Positions 1 to 9,699 of a stretch of DNA of 64,000 bases are shown here, piece after piece (the first letter of the stretch is position 1; each line of letters begins with the position of its first letter). The notes under the pieces were generated by a model that was not told where the DNA came from, ran no database searches, and was given only the letters and a program-made list of their open reading frames with translations. This DNA is from Adenophora triphylla var. japonica. Lineage: Eukaryota > Streptophyta > Magnoliopsida > Asterales > Campanulaceae. The position numbers and the translations under genes are program-made. Location: contig JAFEMH010002323.1 of NCBI GenBank assembly GCA_022495995.1, positions 248,001 to 312,000 of the forward strand, written 5' to 3'.

Positions 1-1260
1 TCTCCCTTTCGGTCGGTGGGTTCCACGTGCCCTATAGGACCTCTACCGGGATTGTCCGTCCCGGAGGTGCAATACAGGTGGAATACAAGGGGTCTATAGA
101 CGTAGTGATGGAACCCACTAATCCAGGAATAGCGTAGAATGCGAAAAAGAAGGTTTCCCCCTTTTCCAACCATTCCTAGGATCAATAAAAATCATTTTTA
201 TAAAAAAGGTGTAAAAATAATAATAAAAAAAGGAGCATATGCATGAGTCCGTCCTCAGACTATCCTCTCCCCTACCTAAAACCGTTCTCTCCCCCTTATA
301 GCAAGCAAGTATTGGGTCAGAGTTCCGGGCGGTTGATTAATCAATCTCTCTCCGATCAGGGTTCATTTCCCAGCCTCGAAATGGCAGGTCGCGCAGCCTC
401 GGCGGGTTTGGGTCCGAATGCAAGTGTTGATCCACTCGGAATCGAATGTCGGCCGGGGTGTAGGCCGGATCGAGGTCGAATGCGGGACGGGATGTCGATT
501 TGGATTCCTCTCGGCTCTGAAAACGGTGAACAGACCAATCCTCCCAGGTTCACTTCCTTCCATCAATATGCTCAGTCAACAAAGTTCACCCCGTGACTTT
601 TCCGGCCCGCTTCTTTGGACACCTTGTACTTGCTCCAGCTGCTCCATGGCCTCAAATCCCTCCACTTCCACCAGTATCATGGGCACGTGACTGATCAATG
701 CCTCGGTCTGCGGTAATGGAATCCGAAGTTAACGAGAAAATGGAAAGCTCAAGTTCCCCGGCAAATTCAACCACGAAGAGTAGCTAGGCTAGGGGAAAAA
801 GTCTCTACCAACCTTCGTAGGTTCTAGTATTCTCCTCTTTCAATCAAGTCCTCTTTGGACATTGTAATTAGTCTTCAATCTTCTATAAAAGAGTCTTCTT
901 CTTTTCTTGCTAGACTTAAGACATTATTTGCACGCCTACATTACATTTAATGAAATGGTTTTATTTCATATGATCACTTGCATTGCTCAACAAATAATCT
1001 CTTGAAATAATTAACATTCCGAATAATCAGGGTGAGAAAGTCAACCAATGCCTTCCCCATACACTTTCCTTACCCCACAAAAAAGCCTTCATCAAGCCAT
1101 ACGCTTCCCAAACCATGTCCTCACCTTCACCTTGACCAAGTCAATGACGACGACATCGTCAAAGGACAACAAAAGGCCACTCAGCTTCGAAAGATTGACC
1201 CCATGTCGACACCAACCTATGAGCTTGGCTTAGACCTCAAGGGTATCAAGAAAGCTCAAG
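1..1260. other. Unassigned noncoding stretch, probably Tat-1 post-pol region
   Basis: No reading frame here looks like a gene; the short ORFs (for example around 418-690 and 1032-1361) lack family features and overlap on both strands. It is presumably internal Tat-1 sequence, because the A-rich and repeat blocks that normally follow integrase in Tat elements start right after it. I could not find the end of an integrase in it, so another unidentified insertion is possible. Confidence 0.35.
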
Positions 1261-1262
1261 CG

Positions 1263-1545
1263 GGGCTCGCCTTGGCCCTCGTGTGCTTCAAAAAAAAAAA
1301 AGAAAAAAAGAAAGAAAGAAAAAATGTAGTGCAAAAAAAGAGTAATACCCAGCTAGGCTGAAAATCCCAAAAAAGAACAGTCTAGGCAAAAACAGGGTTG
1401 CATATATATATAAAAAAAAAATCTTAGTGCAAAAAGAGTAATGCCCAGCTAGGCTGAAAATCCCAAAAATAGGGCGGTCTAGGCAAAAAACAGGGTTGCA
1501 CATAGAAATAAAAAAAAAAATAAATAAATAAATAAAAATGAGGCC
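1263..1545. repeat. A-rich tract with a two-copy tandem repeat after pol
   Basis: A poly-A/GAAA tract is followed by two roughly 105-base copies containing the phrases 'agtaat.cccagctaggctgaaaatccc' and 'gtctaggcaaaaacagggttgca'. Copies start near 1330 and 1432. A purine-rich tract followed by 'agctaggctgaaaa' blocks is, from memory, common just downstream of integrase in Tat/Ogre elements. This supports Tat-1 pol ending just left of this point. Confidence 0.5.
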
Positions 1546-1846
1546 AAGGACCCAGCACCGCCAAGCTTGACGGACAGGCAAAATCAAAGCTCAGAGAATG
1601 AAAGTTGTCGATAACAATGGGGTGGTCGAAGCAAAGCCAGAAGCATTTCATAAGCATGTAGGCACGTGCAAATCCTTTCTCCCCTAATAAAAGAGGAAGT
1701 AATCAGAAGCAGTCGTCCAAGAAATGACTTGGTCAAAGAATCATCCCAAGGCCCACGCCTCATCATCCAATCTTCTCATCCGAGCCTTTTCACTAAAGGA
1801 ACCACAAATCCCATTTCCCAAAGCCTGAAACAGTCCGACCGAACCC

Positions 1847-1895
1847 GAACTACGGCGACCTGAGCTCCTCATCATGGAAGGGAACGTAGGCAACC
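1847..1895 (+). repeat. Direct-repeat block A of Tat-1 (GAACTACG ... ACGTAGGCA)
   Basis: Begins GAACTACG and ends ACGTAGGCAACC. A related block lies on the other side of the antisense cassette at 7736-7780. The same pair brackets the cassette in Tat-2 (21351-21405 and 14968-15011, minus strand). The blocks are in direct orientation with respect to the element. Confidence 0.6.
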
Positions 1896-2769
1896 ATAAT
1901 TGGTCCGGTCATAAGCATATTCCAATCCCAGAAAAATCCGGTCTCACCAAAGACCTCCCTATACACAAACCTTTCTTTCACACCTAACCAACCTTGATCC
2001 ACGACATTGGTTGACTTTCTCCTCATGATTGATAAGAATGTTTTTTCATATCAAGATTATTGGTTGAATAACCCGAACATTAATAAAGGGTTTTAAGCAA
2101 TCTTGTGATCATTGTAAATAAAACAAGTTTTCAGATGTCTTGACAAGTCTTCTTCTTCTACATCTTAGGAAAAATAGTGCTAAACACTGATTTTCTGTCA
2201 GCAGGGGCTTCCATACACTTTTACAAACCTTTCTACGCTTATACTCTCTCAAAAGAGTCAAACCCAAAGCGAGTTTTCGTGCCTACATCGAATAAGGCCA
2301 TCAGAAAATAACACAAAATCGGGATTTGTTCCCACTTTTCGAAAAATATGCCCCTGCAGGTATAAATTCTCTTCTTTTACATCTTCTTAAGGTGGACTGA
2401 GTGACTGAAGAAAATAAGAGAGCAAAGGATAGGTTTTTTTTCCCTCTCCGGCTACAATTCGCATTAGGGCTGCCTTGAAACTCTTCAAGGTTGGAGCTTC
2501 GTCAAGCCATTTCTTTAGACTGGGGCTTCTTTGGTCATCTTTGGGGTCCGCGTCGGGTTCCTCGCTACGTCACAACATGGATTCAGTCTTATTCAGATCA
2601 GCCTCAGGATCACTTTTGCAGTACCGATCAGATTGGCACTGTCGTTAGGACATCATCCGGAACTCTACCGAGTCATCCCTTCCAACCGGGGCTTTTGCCG
2701 ATGAAAGGATCTCCCCTTGTTTTAACAAAACATGGGGCTTTGCATAAATTTTTTCCTAAAAGTCTGTCG

Positions 2770-3951
2770 GCATCAGCTTCAAGCGCCAGAGTTTGAGAAA
2801 TGAACTTCAGTCGAAACCCGAGGTGTAAACCCGATCGCAGCCCAAGAGGGAATTTTGGTCCATATGATACCTTTTAGCGGCTTTAGCCAAGTCTCAAAGA
2901 ATAAAGCAGAAACTCATTCCGCACCCAAGGGGTACGACCCCATCTCGCTCTTCGAACCCATCAACACTTTGTGGGTATCCATACTGCCTTCGAACAAGTA
3001 AGGGGATGCTGAATGATGAAACGTGTAACCCCGGCAGCCTCACTATAGCAGAGTCATCCCGCTCGCCACTCATGGTCTCTAGCCTCCATCTGGGAACCCA
3101 AGATCGATATCAGTGGTAGTATACCTGGCCAGTTGCCTCTGTCAACCTTCCTGTGAAGCCTCAGGAGCCACTCGCCTCTGCTGCGTAACCCAAGGTGCTG
3201 CAGTCTGCCCAACAGGTAATGGGGAGATGAGTCTCAATCGCTCAAAGAGCCACAATGATAAGAGACTGGGGCTGCCACGTCCCATATGCAATGACCCTCT
3301 AGACAGTCGGTCCATCCCATGATAAGTCTCCGCCAGCAGAAGGGGAACTACATCTCTCTCTCCCTGCCCGGGTCGAACATCAGCCAATGTGGTGCCTCGA
3401 GAACCCCGCATCTGTCTGACAACTCCCAGCCAGAAAGCGAGCACACCCCGTCGTACTCACGCGCACAGGGAAATCATGATCAGCATAAAAATGTCCATGG
3501 CTGTCGACGGGTCAAACAGCTCCGGATGCGACACAGCCAATCGGGCTATCTGGGCCAAGTCGACAAAAGACAGGTCAAGAATCAGATCAGTCACCGGCTC
3601 GGGATGAAATCCCAAGAAATCGGCCAATCGCTCAGCCAAAGGTCACGGATCTCGGGGAAAGACCACATCCCTAAGCTCAGCTCCCCCAATCAGGGCACGG
3701 AACTCCTCAATGGTGGGTGTGAGATCATTATACGAGAGGGTGAAGACATGCCTCTCGCAATCCCAGTATCTGGATGCGGCTCGGAGAAGATTCCAGTCAA
3801 CCGCCCACTCCTTCAATGCCCAGATGCATCTCAACCCATATCGTTGGTCAATGATCCTCCTGTTGTTGTCGCGATGATGGCGGGTCAGATTTATGAGATC
3901 GGAATGAAATTGACGCTCTTTGGTCTTAGATCTGTCGTCATAATGTTCCAT
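2770..3951 (-). pseudogene. Antisense extra gene of Tat-1, DUF7745-like, broken
   Basis: Start ATG at 3951 on the minus strand. The core reads ...RCIWALKEWAVDWNLL, then RHVFTLSYNDLTPTIEEF, which matches the Tat-2 copy (SVWALKELMPDWDLL, RHVYSFSYNDITPTFEDF). Further matches are RDVVPLLLAETYHGM against GDIVPLILGKTFLGI, and a C-terminal stretch (SWVPRWRLET against WWVPHWKLQT) reaching to about 2770. In-frame stops and frameshifts near 3640, 3450 and 3142 break it. I recognise the conserved core as the plant repeat-associated domain called DUF7745; its biochemical function is unknown. It lies downstream of the PMD gene on the same strand, antisense to the retrotransposon. Gene identity is fairly sure; exact ends are not. 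Confidence 0.7.
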
Positions 3952-4088
3952 TTTGGGCCAAAGATCAAATCTTGGGGCTAAAGGCAAGTTTGACACCTGA
4001 TGTGACTGCTGAAATGAGTGGTTTACGAGTCTGCCTTTTGTAAAGTGCTGGGGCTTGCTGATCAAGAAAACTGTCCCCAGGACTCTCT

Positions 4089-4135
4089 TTGTCGTGCGAC
4101 ATAAGTGCCCCATGAAGTCCTGTGTCGGACGACAT
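4089..4135. repeat. Paired GTCGNNCGAC palindromes between the two antisense genes
   Basis: GTCGTGCGAC at 4091-4100 and GTCGGACGAC at 4124-4133 form an outer inverted pair around a short centre. The same pair recurs inside the Tat-1 LTR (8810-8862 and 9220-9266). Confidence 0.7.
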
Positions 4136-4564
4136 GGAGAGTTCCATCAGGAACACCAGCAGCAGCAACTGCAGCAACCCCAAGCGACCCAACGCTTGCT
4201 CAAAAAGCAACCCAAACCTGTTCAAAACACCACAAAAACATACCTAAACACTCCCCCTCAATCATAAAGCCCGCGGGAGAGGATTTGGGACATCCGATAC
4301 ACCCACAGACACATAAATGTCACCCAATGCGTACAAAAACCGCAAAAACACCCAATCACACCCAAAAGCCACCATTTTGTGCCTTTCTTGGGACGAACTC
4401 GTGCATATAAGCTCAAAAATACATAAGCAAACAAATATTGTACTTGTCAAAGTGCAAAAGCAATAAAATATTTGTTTTACAATCCAAAAGAACAAAAATA
4501 GCACATGCATTTCTCCTCTCTCCCTAAAAAGAGTCGAAGCATGGCAAAAGGGGATCGCAGCTGG

Positions 4565-6894
4565 TCACTCCTGCTCGGAATCGTCCTCCTCACCCTCCTC
4601 GGAGCTGTCGTCATCCTCGACGCTGCCCACCTCCTCCTCGGAGCCGCTCTGCTCCTGTCCATCACCGCCACCCTCCGGCACCTCATGGATCTCGCCATCA
4701 GAATCATCGCCCTCATAATGCGCCCAAGGCTGGGGCTCAGCATAATACCTCTGCCAAACAGGCACGGTGGAATAGAGGGCCTGGTAGGGATCGTCCTCGC
4801 CATCGTCATCATTAGGCTGGGGCTGCTGACTAGATCTGCCCGCCTGTGAACCGGAAGGAGCAAAAGTCGGTCTGGGCCTCTTGTTCGGAGGTACTACATC
4901 GCCAGGCCGGGAACTGCACTTCCCCTTCCAATGCTCCGCGCTCCTCTGAAACTGGCGCAGCATCTTCACAGCACCGGTGAGCGCCTTCGCCACCGTCCTG
5001 AACGTCTTGACTGGAACCTGTTCAAAGAAAGCAGAAAGGCCAAAAGCATTGATATAAACAAGAAGCGGTTAAAAGTCGGAATGAATCATAAAAAAGAAGG
5101 GAAATTACTCACAGAGGTGGTCCCTCGGGGTAGCCACAGATGCGGATGAGTCTCGAACATGTCGAAAGAGGAACGGCGAATAATGCCCCCAGCCTCATAC
5201 TCAAAGAATCGGGGAGGCGCCGGTGCCTGCATCCCCGCTTCCCTCCTAACAGCCATGACCTGAGGAGTCACCAACCGGGTGAAAACAAAATAGGCGTAAC
5301 CACCCTCCTCATAAAATTCAGCGGCATCAATGCCGGTCCGCAGCCGCTCCAAATCAGGCAGGGCCCGAATGTGCCATATCCCCGGAGGAGGATCGCGAGG
5401 AACACGGCGCGCACCAGACCATGCCGCTCGCTCACTCTCTCCCCAAGTACAGTGGCATCGCCCTCCGTGCCAACTAAACGGCCTCCTCGTCCCGGTCACT
5501 GTGGCAGCGGCACCAATCAAGTCCTCACCATAACGGCCGTGCCTGGGAAGTGTCTCAACCCGACAGAGTAGCCATCGAGCAATCATAATGTCGTGATAGC
5601 AAGCCGTCTTACGGGCTTCACCCCGTCCACCTTCCGCTCTCTCTCGCTCCAAAAGTCCAACGGAGAATGGCAGGGAACAGATTCCTCGCCGCAATCCTCT
5701 CGGGCACACCGGGCGTAATGCCCGAACACCTCATAGGCCCACACCCGAAATCAAAGAAAAGAGACTCTCGGTGTGCAAAGAATAGTATGAAATGAAGACA
5801 GAAAAGTCAAGTGCAACAAGCCAATGTGCGAAAAAAGCAAAGGACATACCTCCAAAGACACCGTAAAAATCCAAAGAGGTCACGCCGCTCTGCTCACCTC
5901 GTCCAGGCCCCCGTATACCTGGGCCAAACCAGCCTCTCCCCATGAAAAAGTGGACACCTGGTCCCAATCTCTAAGAGGCTCCAATGAAGAGTCAATGCCG
6001 TCGTAGAGGCATTGCAAAACAGGTGTCGACAACCCACCTGCATAAAGGCTCTAGCCAACCGTCTGCTAGCAACCACGCGCAACACCCTCAGAGAAAGTAC
6101 GACACCGATGCGTCAAGGCAGCAGTGCAAATCCGCCAAAGGAACCCCATTTCCTTCTCAGCGAAGGGTCAATCCGATCAAAGCTCGATAGCATCGTGGCT
6201 CGCACGCCAGATCCTCGTAAAAGATCGGCCTCTCGCAAACCGTAGACCGGTGATGGCGAAAGTCATATGGAGTGATGGTCGCCTCACCCCAGACGTATGG
6301 AATGTGTGGGTAGAATCCCACCGTAATCGTCTAAAGGCTCGCACAAGCTCCACGCTCCTCGGCGTATCCCCGAAAGCTCCGACAATGTGAAAAATGGTCC
6401 AAGACCAAGAAGAAAGACCGCCCCTTAGACTGTCCGAAATCGAAGAGCTCGGAAGAAGACCCCATATGGTCGCAATAGCCTCGTGGGACCCTCGTCCGCA
6501 AAGTCCGCAGTAAACACAAAGACAGTATCAAAAACCATACTCGCAACAATGTGTGCATTCATATGCATTAAATTCTTTCAAAAAGAAGAAAAAAACAGAA
6601 AAGGAAAAATCTTTTCAAAACAAATGCACTTCATGCCAAGCATGCAATTCCTCATTGGGTGCGATTTCCCCCAATTTCAATCTCAAAACCCTAGAAATCA
6701 AATTTCAAAAAAAAAAAGGGTTAATCTTTTAAAGCACTTACCCCCTTCTGCTCCAAGGTGGAAGTATGAAAGTCGAGACCCGGGTAGAGCCCGTGTCCCT
6801 CGGGGAATCTCTTTCGCTTGTTCCGATCCACAAGCTTCCGTCTCTCGGACAATACTTGTTGCACGTTCCTTCTCGATTCGGCTCGCGGAGGCAT
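4565..6894 (-). pseudogene. Antisense extra gene of Tat-1: plant mobile domain (PMD) protein, intron-containing, decayed
   Basis: Start ATG 6894. Exon 1 (6742-6894) is basic, begins MPPRAESRRN and ends CAG AAG GGG before GTAAGT. Later pieces align with the Tat-2 copy: VWGEATITPYDF (about 6270-6310) against WWGEATVTPTDF, and FSWGEAGLAQVYGGLD (about 5900-5945) against FAWGEAGLAKLYHALD. A donor GTATGT follows at about 5855 and an acceptor before GTGTTCGGG at about 5730. The last intron (GTGAGT ... TTTGAACAG, about 5022-5118) precedes an acidic tail rich in E, D and S. WGE-T-T--DF-A-I-GL is the signature of plant mobile domain (PF10536-like) proteins, related to Arabidopsis MAIN/MAIL1. Frameshifts and stops make it non-functional. 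It lies antisense to the element and upstream of the DUF7745-like gene. Confidence 0.72.
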
Positions 6895-7237
6895 TGTCAA
6901 AATCTTTGATTTGAATCAAATTGGAGGAAGAATTTTCAAAATTTTCTCTCCTTCCCTCTCTGTGTTCTCGGCGACAATGGGGGTTTTTAGGGTCTGTCTT
7001 ACGACCCACTGTTTTAATTAAAACTGCCTTGGAGACCCCCCCTGTCGGACGACAACCATGCTCCAGAAGGGGTAATTTCCTCTTTTGCCCCCGGTCAACT
7101 TGGTCAAATCCCGTTGACTGCCTGTCATTAAAAATCATCATTTCATTTGGGTTCAAATGCCCACCTCACTTGGTCAAAATGGCCCGGAACGGCCTTAAAC
7201 TACCCGGTCCGGAAAGACCGCACAGATTTCCACAGTC

Positions 7238-7690
7238 AAATTAGCGGGTGACTCCCAAAGAAAAAAAGTCAACATTTCCAGGGGGTGACTCCCAAAGAAA
7301 AAGTCAAATCCTCGGGGTGACTCCCCATCAAAACAGTCAAACTCGCGGGTGATTCCCAAAGAAAAAGTCAAAACTTCGGGGTGACTCCCCATCAAAACAG
7401 TCAAATTAGCGGGTGACTCCCAAAGAAAAAAGTCAACATTTCCAGCGGGTGACTCCCAAAGAAAAAAGTCAAATCCCGGGGTGACTCCCCATTAAAAACA
7501 GTCCAGCCAGCGGGTGACTCCCAAAGAAGAAAGTCAACATTTCCAGCGGGTGACTCCCAATGAAAAAAAAAGTCAAATCCTCGGGTGACTCCCCATCGAA
7601 ACAGTCAATCTTCGGGATGACTCCCCTTAAGAACAGTCAAACTCCAACAAATGCACATCTTCGGGGTGACTCCCTTGAATAGTCACTTTC
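7238..7690. repeat. Tandem repeat GGGTGACTCCC, about 13 units
   Basis: Units of 31-37 bases alternate between GCGGGTGACTCCCAAAGAAA and CGGGGTGACTCCCCATC, followed by 'agtcaa'. I count about 13 cores. Each core can fold (GGGG-TGACT-CCCC). The position, just before the 3' LTR, matches the amplified tandem repeats known from Retand-like Tat elements. Cores contain GGTGACTCC, the same as the PBS of Tat-2. Confidence 0.85.
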
Positions 7691-7735
7691 GGGTACAAAA
7701 CCCGTAGCCTTTCATTTGGCACCCCATCTTTGCCT

Positions 7736-7780
7736 GAACTACGACTTGGCTTGATTCCCCCACGGGATACGTAGGAATCC
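7736..7780 (+). repeat. Direct-repeat block B of Tat-1
   Basis: Begins GAACTACG and ends GATACGTAGGAATCC. It is the partner of block A at 1847-1895 and lies just before the 3' LTR. The Tat-2 counterpart is 14968-15011 on the minus strand. Confidence 0.6.
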
Positions 7781-7894
7781 TCTTCATAAGAGGTCCAGCC
7801 ACTTAACCATCTTGGTCACCTCTTTCCCCGCCGTTCGTGTCCGGCTCGGGATTCTCATTTTTTTGTCGACGACCCCGCTTCCCGTGGAAGCGAC

Positions 7895-7909
7895 GTCGCC
7901 GAGGGGCTC
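7895..7909 (+). other. Polypurine tract region of Tat-1
   Basis: GTCGCCGAGGGGCTC directly precedes the LTR start TGTGAGTACC. In Tat-2 (minus strand) GTCGCTGAGGGGCTAAC precedes TGTAAGTACCC, so both the PPT and the LTR edge are conserved between the elements. Confidence 0.7.
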
Positions 7910-8142
7910 TGTGAGTACCCCGATCCGAACTCAAGTTTTGGATTCAATTTAATTAAATTTGGGCTTACACAAATTGCTAAGAAGCAATTAGAGTCCAAAA
8001 ATCCCAGCAGCCCACCAATCCATTGGGCCTGCCAGCCACTCGGCCCATTATGGCCAAAAGATGTACGCTGTCGTCCGACAAGGGACACTAAGGCGGTTTA
8101 ACTGCCTATGTCGTGCGACATAAGAAGCTCCATCAGGATGCC

Positions 8143-8150
8143 TATAAATA
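8143..8150 (+). promoter_or_regulatory. TATA box of the Tat-1 LTR
   Basis: TATAAATA followed by GAAGGC. The same box with the same spacing logic occurs in the Tat-2 LTR (41315-41322, minus) and in the solo LTR (50276-50283, minus). This fits the U3/R promoter of an LTR retrotransposon. Confidence 0.6.
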
Positions 8151-8809
8151 GAAGGCATGGCTGATCATTTTGAAGAGGAGGCAAAAGGAAGAGAGCCAAA
8201 GTGAGGATAAAATTCTGAGAGCAATATCAGTAAAATAGGGGGAAACTCTTGCCAAATAGAGTCTCTCTCTCTCTCTCATACACACACACTCACCTCCCTC
8301 CTCACACACACACACTTCAAGGTCAAGACTCCAAGAAGCTTCCTTTGTTGGTGATTGAAGGGGTAGACACCATACTATTGGTGATTCTACCTTGTGGACT
8401 ACAATAGGTAGCCACTAAACCTTTCTCCCTCTTTTAATAAAGTCTTTAAATATACCTTGCATGCATACTTTCTCTCATACCATGTAGAAATTGGGATTTT
8501 GCATGATAAAGGTGGTGGAGGAGTGAATCTTCAATATTCACTTCTCCCCACCGCAGATCTGGACATTTGGTGGCATACACACCAATAAAGTTTCAATCTT
8601 TGCCTAGCTACATTGGGTTGGGAAGTGATGGCTACTTCAAAGTGGCCATAAAACGTGTGATTTATCACATTTGGTCACTAAAGCCATGTGATCTTCCCAT
8701 AATACCCATATTATAGTATTATATTACTGTCTACAGTCAATAAATATGCTTGGTTTGCTTGGGGAACAAAGGAGGAACCAAACAGATTGAAGGGCACTGA
8801 AACAGGCTC

Positions 8810-8862
8810 CCCATGTCGTGCGACATAGGTCTCCATGGAGATCCTGTGTCATACGACATGGG
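8810..8862. repeat. 53-base nested palindrome in the Tat-1 LTR
   Basis: The whole block is an imperfect inverted repeat centred on CCATGG. Each arm contains its own smaller palindrome (GTCGTGCGAC 8815-8824, GTCATACGAC 8848-8857). It could form a cruciform or an RNA stem with side hairpins. Confidence 0.8.
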
Positions 8863-9219
8863 ACTCCTAGAAGGCTGCAATGCCATTCTTGGACTTCAGA
8901 TCTGCTAGGTTTATCCCCTTTGTGACTCAAAGCCTACCTAAGCATCTTCTGGCTCATAAGCCACTATTTGGGTGCCTAAACTCAGTTTGGGTGCAACCGA
9001 TTTGATGGAAGAGGATCGCCGTATGACATAGACGACATCAAAGGCTCTATGTCATATGACATCCGTGTCGACAAAGTCTATCGTGACTTTGTCCACTCCC
9101 GTCAATCCCAAACTGAATTTTAGACCTTCAAATAGTGTCTTTACTGAGTTGAATAAATGTCATTTCATTTACAGAAAATGCTTGGTCTTTGTAATAAGAC
9201 AATCTGACCAAGAGACATT

Positions 9220-9266
9220 ATGTCGTGCGACAACCTCTGCCTAGGAGGTCCTGTGTCGAACGACAT
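9220..9266. repeat. Second nested palindrome in the Tat-1 LTR
   Basis: Arms starting ATGTCGTGCGACAACCTC and ending GTGTCGAACGACAT flank a GCCTAG centre. It has the same plan as 8810-8862: two GTCGNNCGAC cores (9222-9231 and 9255-9264) in a larger inverted repeat. Confidence 0.8.
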
Positions 9267-9699
9267 GGGAAGTCTCTGGGCAGATTGTCTTACCTTCTGC
9301 CTTGTTATGATAATCATAATATGTAAAAGGGTGTGGCCCCCTCTTATGGCTCACAAGTTGTACTCAGCTTCCAAATTATCAATGAAAATGTCAAAATTGC
9401 ATTTTTCACACATAGACACATATTGCACACACACTTTGAATGTCCAAAAATTGTCCAATGTTGATTGAAAGTCTCGAAAGAGGCGTGTTGGGTGAACTCT
9501 CTAGTTCTTCCCAAACACGTAACTGCACTCCTGACTCAAAATCTCTTAAAATAGGTTTTTCAATGTTTTCCTCTAAAAACGGCGTGGCGACTCCCAAAAC
9601 CGAAGTTTTCAAAAACTTGTCGTATCATTTTCAATACAAAAGAAACTCTTTTCAAAAAAGGGGGGAAATGATACAACGATTTTAATTTTTTTTGGGCGA

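Larger units (their letters stand above)
1..9675 (+). mobile_element. Tat-1: right part of a Ty3/gypsy Tat-lineage LTR retrotransposon
   Basis: Plus orientation is set by the LTR beginning TGTGAGTACCCC at 7910 with a polypurine tract just to its left. The gag-pol part would lie left of base 1. What is visible is the post-pol noncoding region (1 to about 2700), an antisense two-gene cassette (2770-6894, minus strand), a 3' tandem repeat (7238-7690), the PPT and the 3' LTR. The order and content mirror Tat-2 at 12899-41847, which has its pol in the window; that is the main reason for the assignment. The right edge abuts the middle of a copia reverse transcriptase, so Tat-1 probably inserted into that element. 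I cannot check the target duplication because the left end is missing. Confidence 0.75.
7910..9675 (+). repeat. 3' LTR of Tat-1
   Basis: Starts TGTGAGTACCCCGATCC, like TGTAAGTACCCAAATCC of Tat-2 and of the solo LTR at 48779-50567. The right end is placed at GATACA (9675); sequence beyond about 9700 is copia RT, so the end is good to about 30 bases. It contains a TATAAATA box (8143-8150), CT and CA microsatellites (about 8260-8315), several GTCGNNCGAC palindromes, and a PBS-like TGGCGACTCC at 9585-9594 about 85 bases before the end. No coding sequence. Confidence 0.75.

Noticed and set aside
1032..1361. 109-codon plus-strand ORF as the end of Tat-1 integrase
   Set aside because: It lacks the GGAMxLxDxDG / NPVNxxxLRRY-type ending and runs into poly-A; no integrase features.
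2491..2796. 101-codon plus-strand ORF
   Set aside because: It lies opposite the degraded 3' part of the Tat-1 DUF7745-like gene and has no family features.
7238..7690. CRISPR-like array
   Set aside because: Regular short units, but this is eukaryotic DNA, spacers are not unique, and the units are a degenerate tandem repeat of a retroelement.
9585..9594. Tat-1 LTR ending at a PBS at 9585
   Set aside because: By comparison with Tat-2 and the solo LTR the motif is internal; the LTR most likely ends about 9675 next to copia RT.
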